From contig JAVHZZ010000004.1 in NCBI GenBank assembly GCA_036250195.1, positions 142,737,729 to 142,801,728 of the forward strand: a DNA stretch of 64,000 bases, given 5' to 3'. Source of the DNA: Mixophyes australis (taxonomy: Eukaryota; Chordata; Amphibia; Anura; Limnodynastidae). This document shows, piece after piece, positions 37,901-46,040 of the stretch. Within the stretch, counting starts at the first letter, position 1. The number at the start of each line of letters is the position of its first letter. The notes beneath the pieces are model-generated. The model saw only the letters and a list, made by a program, of their open reading frames with translations, searched no databases and was not told the origin of the DNA. Position numbers and translations under genes: made by a program.

Positions 37901-38706
37901 CTCAGCAACGATTCATACTTCAAGTCTTATTAGAAAGGAAATGTGCTGCTATTAAATACTCCGATTTAGCCTCAAACATACTGAGCTCATACAATGCACT
38001 GGGCATGCCTTTCACTAAAACTTTTACTAGGAGTGCACTTGGCCCAGCTGACTTCATGCACAATAAACAAAATACCCAGATTTTTGTTTTTAATTAGCTG
38101 TGTACCTAGACTATCTTATTGCAGCACATATATAGACTCAAGCTGCTGAGCATGATCTGGGTTATAAATTAATTATACAATTATTTGTAAGAATAATTTA
38201 TAAATCTTGCCTTTGTAGTGAATGGACGGGGTCCCTAATCCTATAGGTAAAATACACCATGAAGGAGAACTAGCCTCCAATTGACACTATAATGGCAATA
38301 AAGCTGATCATTGTGTGCGTACACACGAGATAATAGCAAGGGTGGTAAGAGCTCTTCCGGTGCCCTGGATAACACAGGCCCAGTCGCCAGATGATAATGT
38401 ATTGCGTACATGCCCTATTATCCAGGTACAGTGTGTTTATTTTGCATACGAGGACGGTAACGGTGCGGGAGATCGGTGCCGTCCTCCAGCTGATACAGTG
38501 TTGTGCAGCTGGTGCAGACAAGTAGTGCCCATTGTGTATGTACATACCGTGATATTGCAATGGATGGTCAAGGCCCCCCCAGTGCTCTGGATGAACACAC
38601 AGTGCAGCTCGTCCAGTCTCCAGCTGATGATCCGGAACCTCTCGTGCTCTTTCCCGAAGATAGACTCGAGGAGTCGCAGCTCGGCCTTCAGCCCAGACAC
38701 CGACAT
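23760..38706 (-). CDS. UBE2Q2: Ubiquitin-conjugating enzyme E2 Q2, complete, 13 coding exons
   Basis: A non-canonical E2 that accepts ubiquitin from E1 on a cysteine and passes it to substrates. Joined exons: 38,706-38,548; 33,943-33,839; 32,889-32,785; 31,756-31,700; 28,922-28,782; 28,107-28,023; 27,312-27,252; 26,596-26,506; 25,518-25,460; 25,051-25,003; 24,155-24,060; 23,984-23,918; 23,791-23,760. They total 1,107 nt, 368 residues plus TAA, near the 375 of human UBE2Q2. Order: RWD-like N-terminus ([10 protein letters not shown]), Glu-rich acidic linker about residues 130-170, UBC fold about 200-368. Catalytic Cys297 is in [13 protein letters not shown], without the usual HPN motif before it, as known for the Q family. 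All introns are GT-AG and the frame is unbroken, so the gene looks functional. Paralogue UBE2Q1 is longer at the N-terminus and fits less well. Confidence 0.97.
23918..23984 (-). CDS. UBE2Q2: UBE2Q2 exon 12
   Basis: Encodes [20 protein letters not shown] then KN and one base of Gly. Acceptor TTTTCAG; the donor GTACTG is weak but matched by frame and family. Confidence 0.93.
24060..24155 (-). CDS. UBE2Q2: UBE2Q2 exon 11
   Basis: Encodes [19 protein letters not shown] through QFGANK, the helical part of the UBC fold after the catalytic loop. Acceptor TATTTTAG, donor AAG|GTGAGG; exactly 32 codons. Confidence 0.95.
24707..24811. mobile_element. 105-bp MITE in UBE2Q2 intron 10
   Basis: GGAGCATATTCAATTGGC and its mirror AATTGAATATGCCCC, with TTA on both sides (704-706 and 812-814 of the 24,000s). 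A TTA duplication fits PIF/Harbinger-type targeting. Smallest member of the TATTCAATTG-end family. Confidence 0.75.
25003..25051 (-). CDS. UBE2Q2: UBE2Q2 exon 10, carries the active-site cysteine
   Basis: Encodes [16 protein letters not shown] with catalytic Cys297. Acceptor TTCTTCCAG, donor CAG|GTAGGT. At 49 nt it is one of the smallest internal exons, and skipping it would remove catalysis and shift the frame. Confidence 0.95.
25460..25518 (-). CDS. UBE2Q2: UBE2Q2 exon 9
   Basis: Encodes [19 protein letters not shown] plus two bases of Gly. Acceptor CTCTGCAG, donor GG|GTGAGT. Confidence 0.95.
25789..25918. mobile_element. 130-bp hAT MITE in UBE2Q2 intron 8
   Basis: Starts CAGGCCTGGCCAACC and ends GGACAGGCCTG, with identical 8-bp duplications GTGTAAAC (25,781-25,788 and 25,919-25,926). 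Contains the ACTTGTAGTTTCACAACACC motif typical of a common amphibian repeat. Non-autonomous. Confidence 0.85.
26506..26596 (-). CDS. UBE2Q2: UBE2Q2 exon 8
   Basis: Encodes [20 protein letters not shown] then [10 protein letters not shown], the first beta strands of the UBC fold. Acceptor CTCCTAG, donor AAG|GTAAAG. Confidence 0.95.
27252..27312 (-). CDS. UBE2Q2: UBE2Q2 exon 7
   Basis: Encodes [20 protein letters not shown] and two bases of Lys. Acceptor CTTTGTAG, donor AA|GTAAGA. Confidence 0.95.
28023..28107 (-). CDS. UBE2Q2: UBE2Q2 exon 6
   Basis: Encodes [20 protein letters not shown] then YRSQSYKT and one base of Gly. An internal AG|GTCACAG could look like a donor but would lose SQSYKT, which the family has. 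The chosen donor is G|GTTTGT. Confidence 0.92.
28782..28922 (-). CDS. UBE2Q2: UBE2Q2 exon 5
   Basis: Encodes [20 protein letters not shown] through [12 protein letters not shown], the charged linker before the UBC fold, very close to other vertebrates. Acceptor GATTAAG, donor AAT|GTAAGT; 47 codons. Confidence 0.96.
29028..30696. mobile_element. 1.67-kb fold-back element in UBE2Q2 intron 4
   Basis: Left end TAGGGGTATTCAATTGTTAG, right end CTAACAATTGAATACCCCC, with ACCAA on both sides (possible duplication). Subterminal regions carry many GCGCGAAAA/TTTTCGAGCG-type inverted blocks. The internal segment 29,480-30,050 is homologous to part of 11,090-12,979 although the ends differ. No transposase frame; the frames at 29,597-30,031 and 30,305-30,688 are chance. 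Confidence 0.75.
31005..31300 (+). mobile_element. LTR-like dispersed repeat in intron 4 (copy 1)
   Basis: Matches 51,335-51,625 in order: ATTCAGAGT, CTAGAACATGAAGAAAG, TGTGTCTAGTGA, CTCAGATCAAGACATTTCT, AATAAACATTTGTATTAT (a poly(A)-signal-like block; the other copy reads GATAAACATTTG), AATGACCATCCTGTGAC. Length and AATAAA suggest an LTR end. Family unknown. Confidence 0.55.
31700..31756 (-). CDS. UBE2Q2: UBE2Q2 exon 4
   Basis: Encodes [19 protein letters not shown], an acidic stretch. Acceptor TTATGCAG, donor GAG|GTGAGT; 19 codons in phase 0, so it could be skipped without a frameshift. Confidence 0.94.
31893..32392 (+). mobile_element. V-SINE 3' part plus related tail, UBE2Q2 intron 3
   Basis: Starts in the conserved V-SINE region (GGGTTTCCTCCAACACTCC), lacks the tRNA-like head, and continues through AATTTAGACTGTCAGCTCC and CAGTGGCGCTGTATAAATGA. 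From 32,076 a second frog-repeat 3' end follows (GCTCTCAGGAGCAGGGC to GTGGCGCCTTATAAATT). May be one composite or two adjacent elements. Confidence 0.65.
31952..31986. repeat. (TG)n microsatellite inside the V-SINE
   Basis: About 16 TG units at the place where V-SINE copies usually have a short TGTG stretch; an expansion after insertion. Confidence 0.9.
32785..32889 (-). CDS. UBE2Q2: UBE2Q2 exon 3
   Basis: Encodes [20 protein letters not shown] then [15 protein letters not shown]. Acceptor TTCTGTAG, donor CAG|GTAGTC; 35 codons, phase 0. Confidence 0.95.
33839..33943 (-). CDS. UBE2Q2: UBE2Q2 exon 2
   Basis: Encodes [20 protein letters not shown] then [15 protein letters not shown] of the RWD-like N-terminal domain. 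Acceptor TTCCTCTAG, donor CTG|GTGAGT; 35 codons, phase 0. Confidence 0.96.
33944..38547 (-). other. UBE2Q2: UBE2Q2 intron 1 (4.6 kb)
   Basis: The longest intron. I found no clear transposon in it; short A and T runs near 35,820 and 36,603. Frames up to 95 codons (for example 34,526-34,813) resemble no known protein. The relative absence of repeats contrasts with introns 3, 4, 8 and 10. Confidence 0.5.
38548..38706 (-). CDS. UBE2Q2: UBE2Q2 exon 1 (coding part)
   Basis: Encodes [20 protein letters not shown] through LTIHCNIT, 53 codons, closing at ACG|GTATGT. The region after LDELHC is several residues shorter than in mammals, which largely explains the shorter protein. Start chosen because [10 protein letters not shown] is the family N-terminus and no in-frame upstream ATG lies close. 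Confidence 0.95.
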
Positions 38707-38960
38707 CTTGGCCTCATTTCCGCCCGGCGGAGGCCCGAGGAGACAGCGGTGTCATTCCCGGGGCCCGAGCTCTCCGCCCGGCTGTACGAAAGATGGTGGC
38801 GGCCTGTCTTTGTATGCGGAGCGACGCCACCGAGGGACACGGAACGGGAGGCTTCCGGCGCAGTGACGTCACAGACGGGGGTCTCTACCGAGAGAAACCG
38901 CACCTGCGCACTGTTGATAAAGCGCCGCTGCCCATGACGCATGCGTAATGTTGGTGGGTG
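38707..38960 (-). promoter_or_regulatory. UBE2Q2: UBE2Q2 CpG-rich promoter and 5' UTR
   Basis: CpG-dense, GC-rich sequence spanning exon 1 and about 250 bp upstream, then an abrupt fall to AT-rich DNA after about 38,990. No TATA box seen; this fits a housekeeping CpG-island promoter. TGACGTCA at 38,863-38,870 matches the CRE consensus. GCATGCG-type repeats occur near 38,938-38,945. Long frames on the plus strand here result from the base composition. Confidence 0.7.
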
Positions 38961-39833
38961 CTATGAAACTGCACAACGTAAGCGTGGGCTTGGTTCGGTT
39001 CTTACGTACTTTTCTAGGGCAGGAAACGTTACGTTTGAAATGCGCTAATTAAATATCTTTCATTTGTGTTAATTTTCTATAACATTGTTATAGGTAAACA
39101 CATAATGCTTATCTTTTAGCTATTACTTTATAGTTAGCAACTGTCCCTAATTTCCTGGGATTTTATGGATTGTCCCTGGACATTTTTGTTTACTGTAATG
39201 TACCTGTTCTTGGAAGTAGTGACCAATTGATCAATATAATTCTTATTTTTCGGCATGTTTGATGCTTCTATCTATTCTAAAAGCTGCACTACTGCTTGGA
39301 GCTAATCTCCAGGGGCAGGTTGGGCTTGGAGGGTCTGGTCCCACAGTGGGCCTCCTTGGGCTGGGTCACTGGGCCATCTGCATTTTTTTTCCCATTAAAA
39401 TAGGCTACTGAGTCAAGTGTTTCCCTGGCTAAAATCTGCTAGCCCTCCCCTGCTAATCGCCTCCCCAAGCCCAGGAGGCTGCTACATGCAGCTTTCTTTC
39501 CTGTAGCCCTGTGATTTGTCTCAGACTCTGGACATATAACTAGGGCAGTGACATGCTGCAGAAGGTTTGGGGGGAAAAAGCTGGAGAACCAATTTTTCAG
39601 CTTCTGATTGGTCCTGCTTCCACAAACATTTTAATGTCAACGGGAATGTTTTAGAAGTTGACATTCATTGAAAAGGACAATTATAAATGTTATGAAGGAT
39701 TATAGTGGTCCAAGGTCTGCCGAGAGAATACTGTGTGTAATCTCCATCAATGCATTACTAAAAGAACAAAATGTCCATGGATAATATTTTGCAATGTTGA
39801 CAACTATGCTATTTATGTTTGCATGTTCTAGTG
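38961..39833. other. Intergenic DNA upstream of UBE2Q2
   Basis: No gene seen. At about 39,309-39,480 a block starting CAGGGGCAGGTTGGGC is similar to 45,520-45,680 (TGGGCTGGG, CTGCATTCTTTTT, GGCTGCTGAGTCAAGT), so both belong to one dispersed, probably hAT-type, family. Confidence 0.5.
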
Positions 39834-40059
39834 CAGGGGTAGGCAACGTCTTTGGGTGCCAGTCATTGAACATTGAATTCCAAATATATTTCCAGAGTCC
39901 CTCCACCATTAAAACATATACAAATTTTACAAAAGTAATAGATGGGTACTAAAAATATTAGTGGCTTCTCTGTTCTTTCTTTTTTGAAGATAGTTTACTC
40001 AGGTTGGGTTGACAATTTGTAGTCTGGAGACTAAGTAGGACTAACGGTGTATTTTAGTC

Positions 40060-41131
40060 CATACTTACCAACTTTTCCTCGTTGGCTTCAGGGAGATCCC
40101 GGGGGAGGTGGGTGAGCGGGGGTGGGGCTTGACAAATTGCAACAGTTTGGCCTCGCCCCCTAAACTAAGATAAGATGATGCAATATTTGCGTCATTAAGC
40201 CCCTCCCCTGCCACTTATCTATTGCGGGGTTTAGAACCAGGAGGTTGTCCTGCTCTCCCCGCAGGGAGGTCTCCCAGAAATGTGGGAGTTTCCCGGACAT
40301 TCCGAGAGAGTACAAACAGAAGAGAGAGTGGTCGTACACAACTGGAGGACTAATGCTCTATTGATAATGGATTAATGCCATTATTACCAAATAGGCAGGG
40401 TGCACCCTTATATGTTAATAATCATACATCAAAAAAGAAAGACAGAACAAAAGAGGCACTCCAGTCCCTGGAGAATAGTAAATTGGTAAAGGAACCATAT
40501 CCTGAATCTTAACAAAAGTAAAGTAAAACCTAACTTTTATTAAATTGTTTAAAAAAGCAGCGAAATATAAAAAATAGTTGTGTGTGTTGTGAGTTTAAAC
40601 AAAAGTACCCAATAGACGGTCGGCATGAAACGTATCATATGATAGTGATACATATAATATTAAGGCAGATCATTCCTGAAGAGATCTGTCTCCAGGTAAC
40701 CGTCCTGGTTTTATTTTACTTTTGTTAAGATTCAGGATATGGTTCCTTTACCAATTTACTATTCTCCAGGGACTGGAGTGCCTCTTTTGATTCCGAGAGA
40801 GTAGGCAGATATGCGTTAAAGAAAAGCAGCTAATGAATCTCTAGAGACTGAAGTGTCTTTTACATTTCTGTCTCCATTACTGAAGTCAAGTTGTCTTACC
40901 TATCAGTCTTTGATTAAATCTTGATCTCATGAAAATGGCCACCTCCATAGGCATAATTACATGGACATAGAACACAATTTCTGAACTGTGTCATCATGCC
41001 ACAGATGGCGAAGCCAACCACGTCTTGTACTGGCTCAGCATTAGGGAGAATGCCAGACTCTTCAGGGAGTGAGGGAGATCACCCCTATTTCAGGGAGTCT
41101 CCGTGACATTCAGGGAGAGTTGGCAAGTATG
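40060..41131. mobile_element. hAT-like CATACTTGCC element, inverted copy, second nest level
   Basis: Begins CATACTTACCAACTT and ends AGTTGGCAAGTATG, flanked by perfect 8-bp duplications TTTTAGTC (40,052-40,059 and 41,132-41,139). Its two halves match the 6,850-7,440 element in reverse orientation; the extra length is the insertion at 40,313-40,788. Confidence 0.88.
40313..40788. mobile_element. 476-bp insertion with long inverted arms, innermost nest level
   Basis: ATTCCGAGAGAGTA stands on both sides (40,299-40,312 and 40,789-40,802), a 14-bp duplication. Segment about 40,453-40,535 (AGAGGCACTCCAGTCCCTGG and on) recurs inverted at about 40,705-40,786, leaving about 170 bp between the arms. 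There is no A-tail. Long duplication suggests retroposition; inverted terminal arms would suit a Penelope-like element, but no protein is present to confirm it. Confidence 0.65.
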
Positions 41132-41704
41132 TTTTAGTCTTGAAACTTCCCCACTCTAATAACTTAAAAGCAGATAGCAGTGATATGCAACTTTCTTCAT
41201 TGCTTACTCTTTAGCGTGAGCTTGCAGAGACTGGGGTAACCCAGGCCGGAAAATCACAGATTTAAAATCCATGAGAATTCCCAGTATGCGGAACAGTACT
41301 ACACTGCATGGGATGTTGTCTCGCTCTGTGAGGTAGAAGGTGGAGCAGGAGAGGACGGGACTCGGGTGACAGTCAGAACATCCTTGAGTGCCAAACGTTT
41401 CTGACGCCTGTTCTATTGTATATTATGCATAGTTTCCAACATTTTACAATAGTTGATGGGGACACTTTACTGCTGAGGTTGTATATCATTTCTCGGTTTG
41501 ATTTTATCATACAATTTTGTATTTTACATGAATACCAATTTATAAAGACCAAAAAAAAAATGTAGGTGGCTGGAATTCAATCTAAGAGGCAACTTTTTTG
41601 TGCAGTTGGTCAGTATTGAAAAACAGGTACATTTCCTTGTATAAACATTTCAAGGGACAAATCTCAATCTAAAACCTGGGAAATTAAAAACAGGTGGAAA
41701 CTAA

Positions 41705-41880
41705 GGGGGGAATTCAATTCTAAAAAAATCTACTTTTGGTCCCTCCGGAACAGCTGCGAAAACGCAGATATTTTTGACAGAAATAACACTAATTTTTACT
41801 CACACACCATAGAGCGTAATTTTTTACCGTAATTTTTAGTGCAATTCCTCAGAACATTGTGGCCAACTGAATTCCCCCCT
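41705..41880. mobile_element. 176-bp MITE, diverged TATTCAATTG-like family
   Basis: AGGGGGGAATTCAATTCTAA and its mirror CCAACTGAATTCCCCCCT. Internal arms around AATTTTTACTC and AATTTTTTACCG are loosely complementary. More diverged than the other family members. Confidence 0.6.
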
Positions 41881-43195
41881 TTGAGCCTTATTAAGAGTTG
41901 GACATAAGTCGATTTGCTTGACGTAAAAATGCATTTGCACCAAAACTTGCATTCTTTATTTAGAGTAAAATGAACTTTCCACTTGCATCCCCTTGGGCTT
42001 GGGTAAGGTGATCAGGCGTGGTCATATGTACATATACAATACAGGAAATAACACATAACCCATTAGAAATGCATCCTATTTAGACTTAAATGTATCTTTA
42101 AATTTAGATTTCAGACATGTTCTTTGCTCCTACTGATGGGAAGCACAAGTTTGGTAGTTAACAATGATGCGTGATGTATGGTTCATTGTTACTATTTTAT
42201 TTATAAAAATAGACTGTACATCACAATTTTACATTCCCCAATCTTTCAATCTCAGCTTGATCCCCCACTATTCTACCTTCTCCAATCCATTAACTTGAGC
42301 TAGTACCTCACTACCATCCCAATCAGGACTAGGTGGCTTGGCTGGATGTGGTGTGTCTCTGATATCTACCCCAGCGAAGTGGTTCTTTCCTTGGAGCTGT
42401 CAGCACTGTGACATGCAGCTACCGGTGGTGCATCATGGGTAAAAATGGAGAGACAGCAGGAGGTAAAGGCAAGTAACAAGAACCAGTCACTGTAGAAACC
42501 TTAAAATAGTCAGCTGCTGTCAAGCATAACTGCACTTTCCCAGTTATAAAGCTGAACCGCCATCCTCTTCTAATTGTGGAGAAGGCTTTTGCTTTCGTGC
42601 TAGACAGGCACTCTTGTTATTAACGGCAAATTTGGAGTAGCTGTGAGTAGCCTGGTGTCTAGTTTAGTATTATGCTCACTGCTAAAAACAGAGTCCGGAC
42701 TTAGGTACCCCATGTACAGTGACAGCTACTGTCACCAAGGAGGCAGTGAAGACCACCAAAGGAGAAAGTGAGATGGTAATAGCAAGTTCAATCTTATTCT
42801 CTTTTTATGAGCTGCCGAGCTCCATCCACTGGCCCAGCACTTATTTGATAACAGCAGGGGCTGTGGGTAAAGTTTGGTAGGGCATAAAGCTGAGAAAAGG
42901 ACCGACTAGTCATAAAGCAAGAAGGAGCTGAGGGCCACAGGTGAAGGCTTGGAGAGCCATTGTGGTTATTATCCTCACCCATATAAACCAGCTAGGTTGT
43001 CACATGTATCCAAGTTACCTGCTGCTATTGCTTGTTTTTCATATCTGATCCTGTGACCTGACACATGTTTCTATGTGATTACCTGCTCATGTATTCACCC
43101 TGCTATTCTGAAGATCTGCAATGTGTGTGACCTTACTTATGTCTGACTACACACTCTTTAAATCTAGATGTGTTACTGAACTCCTTACATTTGTT
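41881..43195. other. Intergenic DNA, nothing recognised
   Basis: No exon-like or repeat structure that I can name. The short frame at 42,794-42,982 has no support. Confidence 0.4.
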
Positions 43196-43235
43196 CCATA
43201 CTTGCTCACTTTCTCTGAATATCCGGGAGACCCCC

Positions 43236-43412
43236 AAGCTCCCCAGCTACTTAGTGTTAATAAGAGTCCAGTATATTATGTAAAATTTATTTAGATAATC
43301 TGTTCCTCCATGTTGCCTGGCAACCAGTGTACATAAAGATTCACAAAAACATCCTAAAGAAATGTTATATATTATACTGGACTCTTATTAACATTAAGTA
43401 GCTAGGGAGCTT
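43236..43412. mobile_element. Fold-back MITE with 44-bp arms
   Basis: AAGCTCCCCAGCTACTTAGT and onward to 43,279 is inverted at 43,366-43,412 (ACTAAGT-like, AGCTAGGGAGCTT). The loop contains GTTGCCTGGCAAC, a perfect RFX X-box-like palindrome. To its left, 43,196-43,235 is a fragment of the CATACTTGCC family. Confidence 0.65.
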
Positions 43413-44603
43413 TTAAAGCCTATACTGTACACTGAGAATTGATTTGTAGTGTGTATACATGAAGCATTATTCATATTTTATCACTATCTTAAAATGTATA
43501 TTTTGTGAGTTTATTATTTCAAACCAGGGCAAATTTTACTTCAGTACAATTGGGGTACATGTTAGTGTTTATTCACACATAATTTCACATATATACTCTA
43601 TTTTACATTTATATCAGTCACGGTGATGGACTTGAAAACCTCACATCACACCTTAGATATTTATTTTTAATGTATTTCTATTAAGTAAAAACACTCTGAC
43701 TCACTAATGTCTATTTTTTGCTAGGCAATACGTTGTTTGAAGAATTTTGTATGTCATATCACATTCTGTCAGTTTGTATGCTATATTGGACTCATCAAGT
43801 AAGTTTGAGGAGATTTAAGGCCTGTACTACTCCTTTGAAGACCTTTGTAATGTGGATATATGGTGTGAAAGCACTCGTCTTTTCCATTGTTTATTGGTTG
43901 CTAGGCAACATATAGCATTTATCTTACAATATACCTTTCATGTTTATATCAGACCTTCATCAATACATAAATTTAGGTTTATATTATAGGATTTAAGTTT
44001 CAGATAAGTAAAATACTATCAACAATAATTTGTTACAAAGGCCAGTCATGTGATTGGGTTCCCGAAGAATTGTTAAACTAAGTACTGCTAAACATTTATT
44101 ATGTTTTACATGTATCCAAGTGGGTATGCTCTTATGGGAAGTCATGCTTACATACTGTATAACTTATATTTAAAGAAGATTTGTATATGTCTTTGCACCG
44201 CATTGAGATAACAAACTTAGACTGAAATGATTGGCCAAGACAAAGATAATATATGGTTCTAATCGCATTCTCCACTAGAACCGAATATTGAAAACTGTAG
44301 GGGGATAAAGGTTTTTTCCTGCTGGACTATTCCAGCAGAAAACATACTGAACAGTACAAGAATAACTATGAATAAAAACAAAGTGTAGGACCATAAAGAC
44401 CTTGATATAACTATACAAAATAGTACAACAAATACTATGGAGAGCTAAATAAAAACATTATGACACTTATAGAAACTGATCTGGATCTCACCTCGAGGCA
44501 GAATGGAACACTAAATTCAACTGTCATAAAATCAGTAAAACGAACATACCATATGTATTAAGAACAGATAAGGGTATAAAGTAGAGAATTGTCCGCTGAT
44601 CCA
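43413..44603. other. AT-rich intergenic DNA
   Basis: No gene seen. Two further X-box-like motifs (TTGCTAGGCAATA at 43,718 and GTTGCTAGGCAAC at 43,897) occur here. The 65-codon frame at 43,718-43,915 has no support. Confidence 0.4.
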
Positions 44604-45333
44604 TGTTGTGGAAGTCAAATAATTGGATAAAGGAAGCTAAATTGATATTGTTTGATATTGTTTTACCGTGCGATTGAGGTTAGTGCGCCACGTGTAATGA
44701 CGCAATTGCACAGATTAACAACACCCATTTACATTCGCAATAACAATTGTAAATAATACAGATTTTATTACAGATTATTTATACACAGATAAAACTACAT
44801 TAAAGGTATCTAAGGCTCTGGATATAGGAAATGTATCATGTCTAGTGTCATTTTGATCTGCACATTACCATTAGGAATCCGCTACTATTGTTGCAATTGC
44901 TAGTTATGGAAGATAAAGGATTAATGCTCAAAATGATATTGTGTGCTCAGCTCTTGGAGTGAGCTTGCCCCCACTTTATCGGAGGAATCCTTTGAACTGA
45001 CCTATGATTTGCATTGTACTGGACTGACCTGACCCCTGGACCCATGAAGAAAGACCTTGGTTTACCATTGTGTACATTGTGACATCATCACTGTTTTGTT
45101 GTTAACTGAAACTGCATATAAGCAAGTTCTGGGCCAGTGTGAGATCTCTCTCTTCCTGACTACAAGGATGAACATGGCCCTGGGCTCAGGACGCGCTTGT
45201 GTATCGTAATGTATTTGGTTTTCTACTTTCCTGTTTATTGATTTATCATGGCTAGCTGTAAGTCCTGCTATGTTTTGCTATTAAATCTAATAATCTCATT
45301 GGACAATGTTTATTGGTAGCAACAAAACGAACA
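44604..45333 (+). mobile_element. Solo LTR of an unclassified retroelement (copy 2)
   Basis: Begins TGTTGTGGAAGTC and ends near CGAACA. Homologous along its length to 17,246-18,000 but in opposite orientation. GCATATAAGC near 45,115 is a TATA-like box, and ATTAAA near 45,281 a poly(A)-like signal. No internal coding region is attached and no target duplication is clear. Confidence 0.65.
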
Positions 45334-46040
45334 TTAGAATGTGCTTTGGTTTTGGATGTAGCTTTAATTAAAAATTGTGAAAAGTAGGTAACATAATGTC
45401 ATTTTGAGCTGTTTTTGCTCCAATATTAGTATTTATAGCATGAACATTCATTTCCAGTCTATTTATTTATGATGATCCCTTCACACCTGTTCCAATTGTC
45501 ACCAATTTTGGCTAAAGCCTGCAGCTGGGTCAGGTTGGTCCTATAGTGGGCTACCTTGGGCTGGGCCACCTGCATTCTTTTTCCTTTAAAATGTTCCCAG
45601 TAGGCTGCTGAGTCAAGTCTTGTTCCCCCCCCCCCCCCCCCCCGGGTCTAAAATTTTCCAGCCTTTCTCTGCTGTTTAACGAGCTGTCTTAATGAAGGAC
45701 TTTGGAATTTTGCCACCATTGCATTTGCTTTCTCCCATTCAATTTGAAAAATAATTAATCACCCTAAACCGTTTTCTTAACTCCATCACTTTGCATACAT
45801 TGTCAGCCATTATATCTCCATCACTACATGTATTTTTTGCTAGGGCCAAAATCTGTCCTCTTAGTTTCTCAGAATGTGAACTTTCAATTGCATTTTCAAG
45901 ACATGTTTTTGGCAACCAAATCTGCATCAATGTGAGTATTATACATACTTACATGTGTGGGAAGGGCAAATATCGGCCTATCTGAACTGTCTGTTTAAAT
46001 ATTTCTTACACTTCACTAGTAAAACATAAATATATTATTT
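45334..46040. other. Intergenic DNA with a poly-C run
   Basis: Includes a second copy of the 39,309 dispersed repeat (about 45,520-45,680) ending in about 17 consecutive C (45,627-45,643). No gene. Confidence 0.45.

Larger units (their letters stand above)
39834..41410. mobile_element. hAT-type MITE, outermost of a three-level nest
   Basis: Left end CAGGGGTAGGCAACGTC, right end TTTCTGACGCCTG, with 8-bp flanks TTCTAGTG (39,826-39,833) and TTCTATTG (41,411-41,418), one mismatch. Without the nested element it would be about 505 bp. Non-autonomous. Confidence 0.75.

Noticed and set aside
38315..38942. Plus-strand frames of 183 and 144 codons and a minus frame over the UBE2Q2 promoter
   Set aside because: High GC content lowers stop frequency; the true coding strand here is UBE2Q2 exon 1. 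No similarity to a divergent gene was seen.
40640..40720. CTGAAGAG followed by a short hairpin, considered as a hammerhead core
   Set aside because: The GAAA segment after stem II is missing and flanks do not form stems I and III.
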